Counted from the first letter of the stretch, positions 36,194 through 44,777 are shown. The stretch is DNA of 64,000 bases from Pseudarthrobacter sulfonivorans (GCF_014712225.1 NZ_JACXBW010000008.1:124001-188000), one strand, 5' to 3'. Numbers and translations are program-made. The notes: a model not told the origin generated them from the sequence alone.

Positions 36194-36615
36194 GGCTGGA
36201 ACCCCCTGCGGTAGGCGACGATCTTGGCCACCGAACCCAGGATCGCGGACAGCACAAAGGCCAGATAGAAGACGTTGGCAATCCAGAAGTGGTCCCATTC
36301 GGCCATTGCCATGATCAGCGCGGCCACTCCCCCGACCACTAAGAATGACTGCCCGATGTACTCACCGAACCGGTAAATCTCCCGGTCCCGCTGGTCCTTC
36401 TTCCCGGCTTCGCGGGGCGAAAAGATGCCGATCACGGCGTGCAGCGCGATGGACGCCGCTATGGATGCTCCGATGGTCCACAAAAGGGGCGCAACATAGG
36501 GGACCCCGGCAAGGGGCATGGTCCCGGCGAGGCCCAGCACGATGGCCAGATAGACGCCATAGGACGCAAGGGCCGCCAGCCCCATGATCCACGCACTCTT
36601 CTCTTCGAAGGACAT
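36187..36615 (-). CDS. Four-helix membrane protein of unknown function
   Basis: 142 residues with four predicted membrane helices (about 11-30, 37-61, 85-107, 111-133). A charged cytoplasmic loop FSPREAGKKDQRDREIYRFG lies between helices two and three; the pattern resembles small DUF2178-like proteins. ATG 36615 has GGGAG 6 bases upstream; the earlier ATG 36651 has none. First gene of an operon with an XRE regulator and an oxidoreductase. Small XRE regulators of this type commonly pair with such membrane proteins; function unknown. Confidence 0.78.
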   Translation of the reverse strand: MSFEEKSAWIMGLAALASYGVYLAIVLGLAGTMPLAGVPYVAPLLWTIGASIAASIALHAVIGIFSPREAGKKDQRDREIYRFGEYIGQSFLVVGGVAALIMAMAEWDHFWIANVFYLAFVLSAILGSVAKIVAYRRGFQPW

Positions 36616-36668
36616 TTCTGCTCCCGCCGTGGCCGCCATCGCAAACAGCACCAGATGTAAAACAAAGC

Positions 36669-36707
36669 TGACATGTCAAAAGTAAAGAAAACCTGACATT
36701 GTGTCAA
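36669..36707 (-). promoter_or_regulatory. Promoter and operators of the membrane protein/XRE/MDR operon
   Basis: Minus strand: TTGACA (36702-36707), 17-base spacer, TACTTT (36679-36684). Two palindromes overlap it: TGACATTGTGTCA at 36694-36706, covering the -35, and TGACATGTCA at 36669-36678, just downstream of the -10. Their placement suits repression by the XRE protein encoded in the operon. Confidence 0.65.
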
Positions 36708-36856
36708 GAGTCTTCGACAAAGCCAAACGCCAAGACCCACTCCAACCCGCCCAATCTGAGATCGAAGACACCAAGACCCCGTGAGGCTCATCACGTCAGG
36801 CGCCAAAGTGGTCTGCTGGTTAGCGATCCCCCTCCCAAGGACGAGAAGGTATTTGT

Positions 36857-38389
36857 ATGCAGCAATCAGCCGCCAGGCAAGACACAGCCGGGCAAGACAC
36901 AGCCAGCCCGGACGCATCCCCCGCCGAAAAGACCACGCCGGGCGCCGCCGTCGGACGCGTCCTGAGCGGTACCCTCAACCGCGGACTGAACGTCCGACAC
37001 ATCCGCTTCATGGCACTCGGCTCGGCCATCGGCACCGGACTGTTCTACGGCTCCGCCTCCGCCATCCAAAAGGCAGGCCCGGCGGTCCTGCTCGCGTACA
37101 TCATCGGCGGCGCCGCGGTGTTTATGGTGATGCGTGCCCTCGGTGAAATGGCCGTGCGGCACCCCGTTTCCGGTTCCTTCGGCCAGTACGCCAGCCGCTA
37201 TCTCGGGCCGCTGGCCGGCTTCGTGACCGGCTGGACGTACGTCTTTGAAATGGCCATCGTCGCCATTGCTGATGTCACTGCGTTCAGCATCTATATGGGC
37301 TTCTGGTTCCCCGAGGTGGACCGCTGGATCTGGATTCTGGCCATCATCTTCTTCCTGGCGGCGCTCAACCTGCTCAGCGTGAAGGTGTTCGGGGAACTGG
37401 AGTTCTGGTTCTCGCTGATCAAGGTGGTGGCCATCATCGCCATGATCGCGGGCGGCGCGGCGATCATCGCCTTTGGTTTCCAGGCCGGGGGTTCCACCGT
37501 GGCACCGGGGCTGGGCAACCTTGTGGAGCACGGCGGGATGTTCCCCAATGGCTTCGAAGGGCTCCTGGCCTCCTTCGCCGTGGTGATGTTCGCCTTCGGC
37601 GGGATCGAGACGCTCGGCATCACGGCCGGGGAAGCCGCGGATCCCAAAAAAGTCATCCCCAAGGCTGTTAATACCGTGCCGGTCCGCGTCCTCCTGTTTT
37701 ACGTCCTGACCCTCGGCGTCCTGATGAGCCTCTTCCCGTGGAACGAGATCGGCACCAACGGTAGCCCGTTCGTGCAGATCTTCAGCGGCCTGGGCATCCC
37801 GGCAGCATCGCACATTCTCAACGCGGTGGTGATCACCGCTGCCCTGTCCGCCATCAACAGCGACATCTTCGGCGCCGGCCGCATCCTCTTCGGACTGTCC
37901 GGCCAGGGCCACGCGCCGGCGGTCTTCGGCAAGGTTTCCCGCCATGGCGTGCCGTGGATGACCGTAGTCATGATGGCCGGCATCCTGCTGGTGGGCGTGG
38001 TCCTGAACGCGGTGATTCCCGAGGACGTGTTCATTGTGATCGCCTCGATTGCCACGTTCGCCACCGTGTGGGTGTGGGTCATGATCCTCGCCTCGCACGT
38101 GGCCATGAAGCGCGAGATCGCCCGGAAGGGCATGCCGGCGTCGGAATTCCCCTCGCCTTGGTGGCCCGCGGCGTCCATACTCACCATCGCATTCATGGCG
38201 CTGGTCATCGGCGTCCTGGGCGCCTTTGAGGACACCCGCGTGGCACTCTATGTCGGTGCCGTGTGGCTGGGGCTGCTGGTCCTTGCCTACCGCCTTTGGG
38301 TCAAGGACAACGGACGACGCCGGGCCGAACTGGTGGACGAAACCTCACCGCTGCCGGTGGTTGAGTCCGTTCGGCAGGCAGCCCGGTAA
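36857..38389 (+). CDS. Amino acid permease (AAT/APC family)
   Basis: 510 residues, 12 membrane helices. [20 protein letters not shown] is the conserved substrate-binding loop of the amino-acid transporter family, and [10 protein letters not shown] and [16 protein letters not shown] follow as in ProY/GabP/HisP-like permeases. Proton-driven uptake of an amino acid, possibly proline, histidine or GABA; not resolved by sequence. ATG 36857 has GAGAAGG 7 bases upstream. No hut-type operator was found in front of it, so a histidine role is not supported. Confidence 0.92.
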   Translation: MQQSAARQDTAGQDTASPDASPAEKTTPGAAVGRVLSGTLNRGLNVRHIRFMALGSAIGTGLFYGSASAIQKAGPAVLLAYIIGGAAVFMVMRALGEMAVRHPVSGSFGQYASRYLGPLAGFVTGWTYVFEMAIVAIADVTAFSIYMGFWFPEVDRWIWILAIIFFLAALNLLSVKVFGELEFWFSLIKVVAIIAMIAGGAAIIAFGFQAGGSTVAPGLGNLVEHGGMFPNGFEGLLASFAVVMFAFGGIETLGITAGEAADPKKVIPKAVNTVPVRVLLFYVLTLGVLMSLFPWNEIGTNGSPFVQIFSGLGIPAASHILNAVVITAALSAINSDIFGAGRILFGLSGQGHAPAVFGKVSRHGVPWMTVVMMAGILLVGVVLNAVIPEDVFIVIASIATFATVWVWVMILASHVAMKREIARKGMPASEFPSPWWPAASILTIAFMALVIGVLGAFEDTRVALYVGAVWLGLLVLAYRLWVKDNGRRRAELVDETSPLPVVESVRQAAR

Positions 38390-38412
38390 CCTGCCCCTAC
38401 CCCACCCACCCA

Positions 38413-38553
38413 CCCAACGCTCTCTCACTTAATGCGGGTTAAAACCGAACGCTCTATCACTCGCTTGAGGAGAGTGATAGAGCGTTCGTGGATGTGCCAC
38501 ATTAAGTGATAGAGCGTTGGCCCAAAAAGTGCATTAAGTGAGAGAGCGTTGGG
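38413..38553. repeat. Five-copy AGTGAKAGAGCGTT repeat array between convergent genes
   Basis: Core AAGTGAKAGAGCGTT occurs three times direct (38473, 38500, 38532) and twice inverted (38416, 38446). The outermost pair forms a 20-base perfect inverted repeat. The inner pair forms a hairpin of 16 bases around a short loop. It lies between the stops of two convergent genes. Confidence 0.85.
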
Positions 38554-38557
38554 GGGG

Positions 38558-39421
38558 TTAGGCGGCGGCGAGCGCCGACCGGACGGCCGCCGGCATCGGG
38601 GTGGTAGGCCGGCCGATCAGCTGGCGGAGGTCCGAGCCGCTGACGAGGAGGTCGCCCCGGGCGATGCCGAGGTCCGAGTCCGCCAGGATGTCAGCGAAGG
38701 CCTGCGGAACACCAAAGCCGGCCAGGAGACCGGCGTAGTCGCTGGCCGGAAGGTCCTGGTATGCCACAGCCTGGTTGGCTGCGGTGCTGATTTCCTGAGC
38801 CAGTTCCGCGAGCGAGAAGGCGTGGTCACCGCCGAGCTCGTAAACCTTGCCGGCCTGGTTCTCGGCGACGAGGACGGCGGCGGCAGCCTCGGCGTAATCC
38901 AGGCGGGACGCGGCGCTCACCTTGCCCTCGCCGGCGCTGCCGGCGAGGGCACCCTGCGCGAGAGTTCCCTGCAGTTGCTCGGTGTAGTTTTCGAGGTACC
39001 AGCCGTTGCGGAGGAGGGCGAACGGAATTCCGGCGTCCTTGAGGAGGTCCTCGGTGGCCTGGTGCTCGGCGGCCAGCTTCATGCCGGTGGTGTCGGCGTT
39101 GGCGATGCTCGTGTAGGCGATGAGCTCCACACCCTCGGCTTTGGCGGCCTCGATGACGGTGCGGTGCTGCTCAATCCGCTGGCCCACCTCACTGCCGGAA
39201 ATCAGAAGGACTTTGGTGGCGCCTTCGAGCGCCTTCGCCACCGACGCCGCGTCTGCGTAGTCCATCGCACTGACCTGCACACCGCGTGCTTCCAGGTCGG
39301 CAAGTTTCCCGATGGAACGGCCGGCGGCCACGATCTGCGCCGCCGGGACGTTGCCCTCCAGCAGCGCTTCGACGACGTGGCGGCCAAGCTGTCCGGTTGC
39401 TCCGGTAATGACGATGCTCAT
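38558..39421 (-). CDS. QorB-like NAD(P)-binding quinone reductase (NmrA/SDR)
   Basis: 287 residues, atypical SDR. The nucleotide loop TGATGQLGRHVVEALLEG is at the N-terminus, followed by VAAGRS and YTSIANADTTG; no Tyr-x-x-x-Lys catalytic pair is visible, as in the NmrA/QorB class. Divergent from an HxlR regulator, the same arrangement as qorB-qorR (ytfG-ytfH) pairs, where the regulator senses quinone or thiol stress. NAD(P)H-dependent quinone reduction is the expected activity. Confidence 0.9.
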   Translation of the reverse strand: MSIVITGATGQLGRHVVEALLEGNVPAAQIVAAGRSIGKLADLEARGVQVSAMDYADAASVAKALEGATKVLLISGSEVGQRIEQHRTVIEAAKAEGVELIAYTSIANADTTGMKLAAEHQATEDLLKDAGIPFALLRNGWYLENYTEQLQGTLAQGALAGSAGEGKVSAASRLDYAEAAAAVLVAENQAGKVYELGGDHAFSLAELAQEISTAANQAVAYQDLPASDYAGLLAGFGVPQAFADILADSDLGIARGDLLVSGSDLRQLIGRPTTPMPAAVRSALAAA

Positions 39422-39513
39422 GGGTGGTTCCTTTCACCATCTGCAAGGGGGTCACCCTGCACAACGGGCCCCTTCGCCGAATACTTCCCAACGAAGGGTA
39501 CGCACTTTGAAGT

Positions 39514-39527
39514 AAGGTACTCACCTT
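39514..39527. promoter_or_regulatory. Candidate HxlR operator
   Basis: AAGGT-ACTC-ACCTT inverted repeat in the 122-base spacer between the divergent QorB-like and HxlR genes, 17 bases before the HxlR start. Its position suits repression of both. Confidence 0.45.
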
Positions 39528-39543
39528 TTGGTAAGTTAGGTGC

Positions 39544-39921
39544 ATGGAAGCACAGACATTTCCGGCCCGCCTGCCCGCGGGCTTTGCCGACGGCGTATTC
39601 CCGGCAGGATGCCCCAGCCGCACGGTGCTGGACCACATCACCAGCAAATGGGGCGTACTGATTCTGCTGGCGCTCTCCGAAGGCGAACAGCGCTGGAGCG
39701 AACTGCGGCGCCGGGCCGAAGGCATCAGCGAGAAGATGCTGGCACAGACCCTGAAAACACTGGAGAGTGACGGCCTGGTACTGCGTCATGCGCAGCCGGT
39801 CATTCCGCCCCGCGTGGACTACAGCCTCACGGACCGCGGCTACGAACTGACGGCCCTGCTCGTTCCGCTCGTGACCTGGGCCTATAACAACGCCGGGGAA
39901 ATCCTGAGGACGCAGCGCTGA
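39544..39921 (+). CDS. HxlR-family transcriptional regulator
   Basis: 125 residues, winged helix of the HxlR/MarR-like class. GCPSRTVLDHITSKWGVLIL with the leading Cys is the family N-terminal signature; WSELRRRAEGISEKMLAQTL is the recognition region and PRVDYSLTDRGYEL the wing. The Cys in FPAGCPSR could be a redox switch, as shown for QorR relatives. It probably controls the divergent QorB-like reductase. Confidence 0.92.
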   Translation: MEAQTFPARLPAGFADGVFPAGCPSRTVLDHITSKWGVLILLALSEGEQRWSELRRRAEGISEKMLAQTLKTLESDGLVLRHAQPVIPPRVDYSLTDRGYELTALLVPLVTWAYNNAGEILRTQR

Positions 39922-40014
39922 CGAAACCCGCCAGGTAGGTTTCCATGACCCCGACAGTCCGCACAAGAGTCCGCCGAAGTGTCTAGGTACCGGCCCCTCA
40001 CATACTCGAGTACA

Positions 40015-40041
40015 TGTTACTGGTGTGACTGGTGTGATTAG
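40015..40041 (+). promoter_or_regulatory. Three 9-bp direct repeats (MtrA-like element)
   Basis: TGTTACTGG, TGTGACTGG, TGTGATTAG in tandem, 116 bases upstream of the gene at 40157. The first 16 bases match the element upstream of the NlpC/P60 gene (11544) at 14 positions. Tandem half-sites suggest an OmpR-family response regulator. Confidence 0.45.
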
Positions 40042-40156
40042 CGCCTAGCGTATTTGTAAGGTGCCAGCCAGGAATGGAGGACCATCCTCTGCTGGGAGCT
40101 TTCCGGCTACCGCACCGCCAGTGAGCGGCTTCATGCCGCTTCAAGGAGTGGTTCGC

Positions 40157-40420
40157 ATGGTGAAAGCGCATGTACAGGACAGGGCCGGCATGGGCAGGCC
40201 CGTCAAACTTTCCACCCTCATCGCCCGCGCCTGGAGCCGGGCACTCGCGGCGCTTGGTCCGAAGTCCCCCTACCGGGAGGGCGATGCCGTGGTGGGCGAT
40301 GACCCCTTCAACGGCCGGCAGGAAGGAATAGTGCTGTCCCACCGCGGGCCGTCAGTGGAGCTTGCCGCCGCGGCGGGAGTGTTCTACTACGACCACCGCC
40401 ACCTGAGGCCGCAGGATTAG
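40157..40420 (+). CDS. 87-residue protein of unknown function
   Basis: 87 residues, soluble. The N-terminal half is basic (KLSTLIARAWSRALAALGPK); the second half (REGDAVVGDDPFNGRQEGIV, then SVELAAAAGVFYYDHRHLRP) looks like a small SH3-like barrel. ATG 40157 has AAGGAG 9 bases upstream; an in-frame frame back to 40061 is not used. It shares an upstream direct-repeat element with the NlpC/P60 gene, which hints at a cell-envelope link. No family recognised. Confidence 0.6.
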   Translation: MVKAHVQDRAGMGRPVKLSTLIARAWSRALAALGPKSPYREGDAVVGDDPFNGRQEGIVLSHRGPSVELAAAAGVFYYDHRHLRPQD

Positions 40421-40503
40421 CTGCCTCAGATGGCGATGGTTGCAGTGGACCCAGTAGCGGGGTGGACCGAAACAAGCGGGCCGCACTGCCGGAAGCGAAC
40501 GGG

Positions 40504-41253
40504 TCAGCGCGCCGACCAGCCGCCGTCCATGGTGTAGCTGGCCCCTGTCACCATGCCGGCGTAATCGGACGCCAGCCAAGCCACCAGGGCCGCCACCTCG
40601 GCCGGCTCCACGAGGCGCTTGATGGCGGACTCGGTGAGCATGACCTTGGCCAGTACCTCGGATTCAGGAATCCCGTGCACCTTGGCCTGGTCAGTGATCT
40701 GTTTCTCGACCAGCGGCGTGCGGACATAGCCCGGATTCACGCAGTTGGAGGTGACGCCGTGCTCCCCGCCTTCCAGCGCCGTCACCTTGCTCAGCCCTTC
40801 CAGGCCGTGCTTGGCGGATACGTACGCGCTTTTGAACGGGGAGGCCCGGATTCCGTGCACCGAGGACAGGTTGATGATGCGCCCGAATCCATTGGCGTAC
40901 ATGTGCGGCAGGGCGGCCCGGATCAGCAGGAACGGCGCCTCCAGCATGAGGGCGATGATCCGGCGGAATTCCGCGGGATCAAATTCCTCGATGGGACTGA
41001 TCCGCTGAATCCCGGCGTTGTTCACCAGGATGTCGCAGTCCAGACTCAGGGTGCCGAGCTTGTCCACGTCCAGCAGGTCAACGGCCCAGGAGGTGCCACC
41101 CACTTCGTCAGCGAGGGCGGCAGCGCCGGCGGCGTCGACGTCGGCAACCACCACCTTCGCGCCGCGGGCGGCTAGCTCCCGGACACACGCGGCACCGATC
41201 CCGCTGGCGCCGCCTGTGACAACTGCCTTGCGGCCGTTCAGTGTATTTTCCAT
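40504..41253 (-). CDS. 3-hydroxybutyrate dehydrogenase (classical SDR)
   Basis: 249 residues. TGGASGIGAACVRELAARGA is the NAD-binding loop, NNAGIQRISPIEEF follows, and SSVHGIRASPFKSAYVSAKH carries the Ser-Tyr-Lys catalytic set. The region PFKSAYVSAKHGLEGLSK and the C-terminal TMDGGWSA match D-3-hydroxybutyrate dehydrogenases, which interconvert 3-hydroxybutyrate and acetoacetate. ATG 41253 gives the usual short N-terminus; ATG 41286 or 41271 are in-frame alternatives. It lies 64 bases after an MHS transporter on the same strand, suggesting uptake and oxidation of a ketone body or similar acid. Confidence 0.88.
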   Translation of the reverse strand: MENTLNGRKAVVTGGASGIGAACVRELAARGAKVVVADVDAAGAAALADEVGGTSWAVDLLDVDKLGTLSLDCDILVNNAGIQRISPIEEFDPAEFRRIIALMLEAPFLLIRAALPHMYANGFGRIINLSSVHGIRASPFKSAYVSAKHGLEGLSKVTALEGGEHGVTSNCVNPGYVRTPLVEKQITDQAKVHGIPESEVLAKVMLTESAIKRLVEPAEVAALVAWLASDYAGMVTGASYTMDGGWSAR

Positions 41254-41317
41254 TCCAGATCCGGTTCCCATCGTGTGCGTTTCCATCAGGCGTCGCGGTT
41301 AGTGCTGCCCAGGCAGC

Positions 41318-42700
41318 TCAGCGTGAGCTGCTTGGGAGCAGACCTTCACGGGCGGCGTCGGCCTTGTCGACATCCTCCAGGGCGATGCCTTTGGTCTCCT
41401 TCAGGCTTAGCACGGCTACCACGGTGATGGCACAGGCAACCACCAGGTAGATGGCCGTGGGGACCCAGGAGCCGGTGTCCTTGAGCCACTGCGTGGCCAG
41501 CAGCGGGGCGAGTGAACCGGCGAAGATGGACGTCACCTGCGAGCCCAGCGAAACGCCGGAGTAGCGCATCCGGGTGGGGAAGAGCTCAGCCATGATGGCG
41601 GGCTGGCCTGCGTACATAAAGGCGTGCAGGCACAGGCCGATGGTCACGGCAATGACGATCACCACGGCATTGCGGGTGTCGAACATGGGGAAGGCGAAGA
41701 ACGGCCACGCGGCTCCCGTGATGGCACCGATGAGGTAGACGGGCTTGCGTCCCAGGGTGTCCACCAGCCTGCCCACCTGCGGAATGACCAGGAAGTGGAT
41801 GACGTGGGCGATCAGCAGTGCCAGCAGCAGGGATGAGGTGTCGTACTTGTGCACGCTCTTGAGGTAGACGATCGCGAAGCTGACCACCAGGTAGTACATG
41901 ATGTTCTCGGCGAAGCGGAGCCCCATGGCCTGCAGGATGCCCTTGGGGTACTTGCGGACAACTTCGAAGACGCCATAGCTGACGGCCTGTTCCTTCTCCA
42001 CGAGGGCCTTGGCTTCGAGGAAGATGGGCGCTTCGGTGACGTGGGTGCGGATGTAGTAGCCGACGAACACAATCACGGCGGAGAGCCAGAAGGCTACGCG
42101 CCAGCCCCAGCCGAGGAACGCCTCGGGGCTGAGGGTGGTGGACATAACGAACAGCACGAGCGTTGCGAGCAGGTTGCCCACCGGTACCGCGGCCTGCGGC
42201 CAGCTGGACCAGAAGCCGCGTGCGTTGTTGGGGCTGTGCTCCGCCACCAGCAGCACGGCGCCGCCCCATTCACCGCCGAGTGCGAAGCCCTGGATGAAGC
42301 GCAGGGCGACCAGAAGGGCGGGGGCCGCGTAGCCGATTTCGGCGAAGCCCGGGAGGCAGCCCATGAGGAACGTGGCCACGCCGACGATCACGATGGTCAG
42401 CTGCAGGGTGGGCTTGCGGCCCAGCTTGTCACCGATCTGGCCGAACACGATGCCACCCAGCGGGCGGGCCACAAAGCCCACAGCGTAGGTGATGAATGCC
42501 TGGATGATGCCGTCCAGCTCGTTGCCCGTGGCGGGGAAGAAGTACTTCCCGAACACGAGGGTTGCCGCGGTGGCGTAGAGGAAGAATTCGTACCATTCCA
42601 CCACCGTGCCCACCATCGAGGCGGCCACGATTTTTTTGAGGCCGGATCCCTTGGATGCGGGTCCGGCGGCATTGTCTGCCGAGCGCTGCTCTACGCTCAT
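41318..42700 (-). CDS. MHS-family MFS transporter (metabolite:H+ symporter)
   Basis: 460 residues, 12 membrane helices. ASMVGTVVEWYEFFLYATAA is the MHS signature, GQIGDKLGRKPTLQ the first MFS loop and RFIQGFALGGEWGGAVLLVA the helix-5 region. Family members carry alpha-ketoglutarate, shikimate, proline/betaine or carboxylates. The downstream 3-hydroxybutyrate dehydrogenase suggests a hydroxy- or keto-acid. ATG 42700 has AAGGAG 6 bases upstream. Divergent from a LysR regulator. Confidence 0.93.
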   Translation of the reverse strand: MSVEQRSADNAAGPASKGSGLKKIVAASMVGTVVEWYEFFLYATAATLVFGKYFFPATGNELDGIIQAFITYAVGFVARPLGGIVFGQIGDKLGRKPTLQLTIVIVGVATFLMGCLPGFAEIGYAAPALLVALRFIQGFALGGEWGGAVLLVAEHSPNNARGFWSSWPQAAVPVGNLLATLVLFVMSTTLSPEAFLGWGWRVAFWLSAVIVFVGYYIRTHVTEAPIFLEAKALVEKEQAVSYGVFEVVRKYPKGILQAMGLRFAENIMYYLVVSFAIVYLKSVHKYDTSSLLLALLIAHVIHFLVIPQVGRLVDTLGRKPVYLIGAITGAAWPFFAFPMFDTRNAVVIVIAVTIGLCLHAFMYAGQPAIMAELFPTRMRYSGVSLGSQVTSIFAGSLAPLLATQWLKDTGSWVPTAIYLVVACAITVVAVLSLKETKGIALEDVDKADAAREGLLPSSSR

Positions 42701-42729
42701 GAGTTTCTCCTTAGTGTCCACTTTGACAC

Positions 42730-42748
42730 GTGCTGTGATCCACAGCAC
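42730..42748. promoter_or_regulatory. Perfect 8-bp inverted repeat before MHS transporter
   Basis: GTGCTGTG-ATC-CACAGCAC, 30 bases upstream of the MHS transporter start. Position suits an operator for the transporter/dehydrogenase operon. Confidence 0.5.
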
Positions 42749-42770
42749 TAATGGCTCCATCGAGTATTGC

Positions 42771-42786
42771 TGCACAATCCTGCGCA
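42771..42786. promoter_or_regulatory. Candidate LysR box in divergent spacer
   Basis: TGCACAATCCTGCGCA has the T-N-A symmetry (TGC...GCA) of LysR sites and lies between the divergent LysR and MHS genes. It is a weak match; a second TGTGCACAATTGCA lies closer to the LysR start. Confidence 0.35.
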
Positions 42787-42829
42787 TTCAATGGCCAATG
42801 CAGCACCGACTGTGTGCACAATTGCAGAT

Positions 42830-43747
42830 ATGAACGCCAACCCCGATGACCTGCTGGTCCTGCTAGCGGTGTCCCGCTCTGCCAAATTTACGACGGCGGC
42901 ACAGGCTTTGGGGCTGAACCACACCACTGTCTCCCGTCGGGTAGCCGCGCTGGAGAAAGCATTGGGCGGCCGGGTCCTGGCCAGGGCGGCGGGCGGCTGG
43001 GAGCTGACGGAGCTGGGCACGGAGGCGGTGCGCGTCGCCGAACAGGTGGAGGCGGCGGTGAGCGCGCTGGGCCCGGCGGGCAAGGCACCCGACCCGGTTG
43101 CCGGCGTCGTACGCATGACGGCCACCGACGGCTTCAGCGCGTATGTCGCGGCGCCGGCCGTGGCCCGGCTGCGCCGGGACCATCCGGGCCTCGCGGTGGA
43201 AGTGGTGACCATGACCCGGCGGGCCCTGCAGCAGCGCTCCGGCCTGGACATCGAGGTGGTGGTGGGCGAACCCCAGGTCCACCGGGCCGAGGCCATCCGG
43301 CTGGGCGAATACATGCTGGGAATGTATGCCTCACGCGGCTACCTCGCCGAGCATGGGACTCCACGCAGCGTGGCGGAACTGACGGAGCATCCACTCGTCT
43401 ATTTTGTGGATTCAATGCTGCAGGTGGACGATCTCGACGCACCCCGCCGGCTGGTTCCGGCCATGCGGGACGGCCTCACCTCCACCAACGTGTTTGTCCA
43501 TGTGGAGGCCACCCGCGCCGGTGCCGGCATCGGGTTCCTGCCGTGCTTTATGGGCGACCTGCACAACGACCTGGTCCGGCTGCTCCCCGACGACTTCGCC
43601 GAACTGCTCCCCTACTGGATGGTGCTGCGCCCGGACTCGATGCGCCGCCCGGCGGTGGCCGCCGTCGTCCAGGCGTTGCGGGACCAGACGGCGGCGCATC
43701 GGGAGGCGCTGCTAGGCAGGGGCAAGACCGCATCGATTGCTCCGTGA
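42830..43747 (+). CDS. LysR-family transcriptional regulator
   Basis: 305 residues. The N-terminal winged helix (DDLLVLLAVSRSAKFTTAAQ, then LGLNHTTVSRRVAALEKALG) is followed by the LysR substrate-binding domain. ATG 42830 is the natural start; an in-frame start at 42767 would run through the candidate operator. Divergent from the MHS transporter and 3-hydroxybutyrate dehydrogenase, which it probably controls. Its last codons overlap the left arm of an intergenic inverted repeat (43732). Confidence 0.92.
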   Translation: MNANPDDLLVLLAVSRSAKFTTAAQALGLNHTTVSRRVAALEKALGGRVLARAAGGWELTELGTEAVRVAEQVEAAVSALGPAGKAPDPVAGVVRMTATDGFSAYVAAPAVARLRRDHPGLAVEVVTMTRRALQQRSGLDIEVVVGEPQVHRAEAIRLGEYMLGMYASRGYLAEHGTPRSVAELTEHPLVYFVDSMLQVDDLDAPRRLVPAMRDGLTSTNVFVHVEATRAGAGIGFLPCFMGDLHNDLVRLLPDDFAELLPYWMVLRPDSMRRPAVAAVVQALRDQTAAHREALLGRGKTASIAP

Positions 43748-43841
43748 GCGCCCTTTCCGGCGTGAAAACGGCGAGGGCCCACGCCGGCAGGGTTACCTGG
43801 CCGAACTTGTGAGGCCAGGGGGCCGGTGGGGAGCAATCGAT
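43732..43841. repeat. Intergenic inverted repeat, ATCGATTGCTCC family (copy 2)
   Basis: ATCGATTGCTCC (43732-43743) pairs with GGAGCAATCGAT (43830-43841). Inner parts GCCCTTTCCGG and GAAAACGGCG match copy 1 at 30628. The arms reach into the 3' ends of both convergent genes, supplying their last codons. Confidence 0.75.
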
Positions 43842-44737
43842 GGGGTTGGCGGGTCGTGGCGGACCGGGGAGCCGGTGGCGAACGCGCGGACCTGGGCATC
43901 GTCCCAGATGTGAGCCGGGACCGCCCCGCCGAGGAGCCGGCGGGGCAGTTGGGGATCCCGGTCCAGCGGGGCGTCGCTGCCGGCCATCACCATGTTGCCG
44001 TAGCGGCGGCCCTTGAGCATGGCGGGATCGGCAATGATGACGGTGTGCTCGAACGCGGCGGCGATGGTGGCGGCGTCCTCGCGGGCGTTTTTCAGGTCCG
44101 GGGCATCGCCGGAGTTCACCACATAGATGCCGCCCGGCGCGAGCACGCGTTTGATGTGTTCGGTGAACTCGTCCGTGGTGAGCGGCCGCGGGGTCAGTGC
44201 TCCGGCAAAGACGTCGCGGATGATGAAATCGCGGGTGTCCGCCGTCAGTGTTTCGGTGACCTCGCGGGCCTCGCCCACACGCAGGCGGAGCAGCGGTGCT
44301 TTGGGAAGGTCGAACCAGCCGCGGACGTACTCTGCCAGCTTGCCGTCCAGCTCCACCACCACCTGGCGTGCATCCGGGTAGGCGGCGTGGAAGTACCGGG
44401 CCAGGGAACAGGCGCCGCCGCCGAGGTGCAGCCCGCGCAGCTTTTGCCCGGCCTTCGGCGGCCAGCGCGACTCGATCAGTGCCGCCATCCAGCGCATGTA
44501 CTCGAAGTCGAGAAAAAGGGGATCGGCAAGGTCGATATGGGAGCTCATCACGCCGTTGATCTTCAGGAGCCAGCCGTTGGAGTTGTCCTGGTCGGCGATG
44601 AGCTCACAGTCTCCGGTGTCGATGTAGTAGACGCCCTCGACGGGACCGTCCGGGCGGGTGCCCTTGGGCACTTCGACGACGCCCGCCGTCGAACGCTGGC
44701 TGCTGTTCCTGCCGCCTGACTTACCGCGCTTCGCCAT
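43793..44737 (-). CDS. Spermidine synthase-like methyltransferase-fold protein
   Basis: 314 residues, Rossmann methyltransferase fold of the spermidine-synthase type. LRGLHLGGGACSLARYFHAA is the nucleotide-binding motif I and VVELDGKLAEYVRGWF motif II, while DFIIRDVFAGALTPRPLTTD corresponds to the acidic loop. It has no membrane domain and lacks a full putrescine site, so polyamine synthesis is not certain; many actinobacterial members are of unknown function. The last ~20 residues are encoded within a repeat element and are probably not part of the conserved fold. It lies 40 bases after the HldE-like gene on the same strand. Confidence 0.8.
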   Translation of the reverse strand: MAKRGKSGGRNSSQRSTAGVVEVPKGTRPDGPVEGVYYIDTGDCELIADQDNSNGWLLKINGVMSSHIDLADPLFLDFEYMRWMAALIESRWPPKAGQKLRGLHLGGGACSLARYFHAAYPDARQVVVELDGKLAEYVRGWFDLPKAPLLRLRVGEAREVTETLTADTRDFIIRDVFAGALTPRPLTTDEFTEHIKRVLAPGGIYVVNSGDAPDLKNAREDAATIAAAFEHTVIIADPAMLKGRRYGNMVMAGSDAPLDRDPQLPRRLLGGAVPAHIWDDAQVRAFATGSPVRHDPPTPSIAPHRPPGLTSSAR

Positions 44738-44777
44738 TATCCGTGTGCCGCTTCAGTCATGCTTCAACCCTAGTTGT

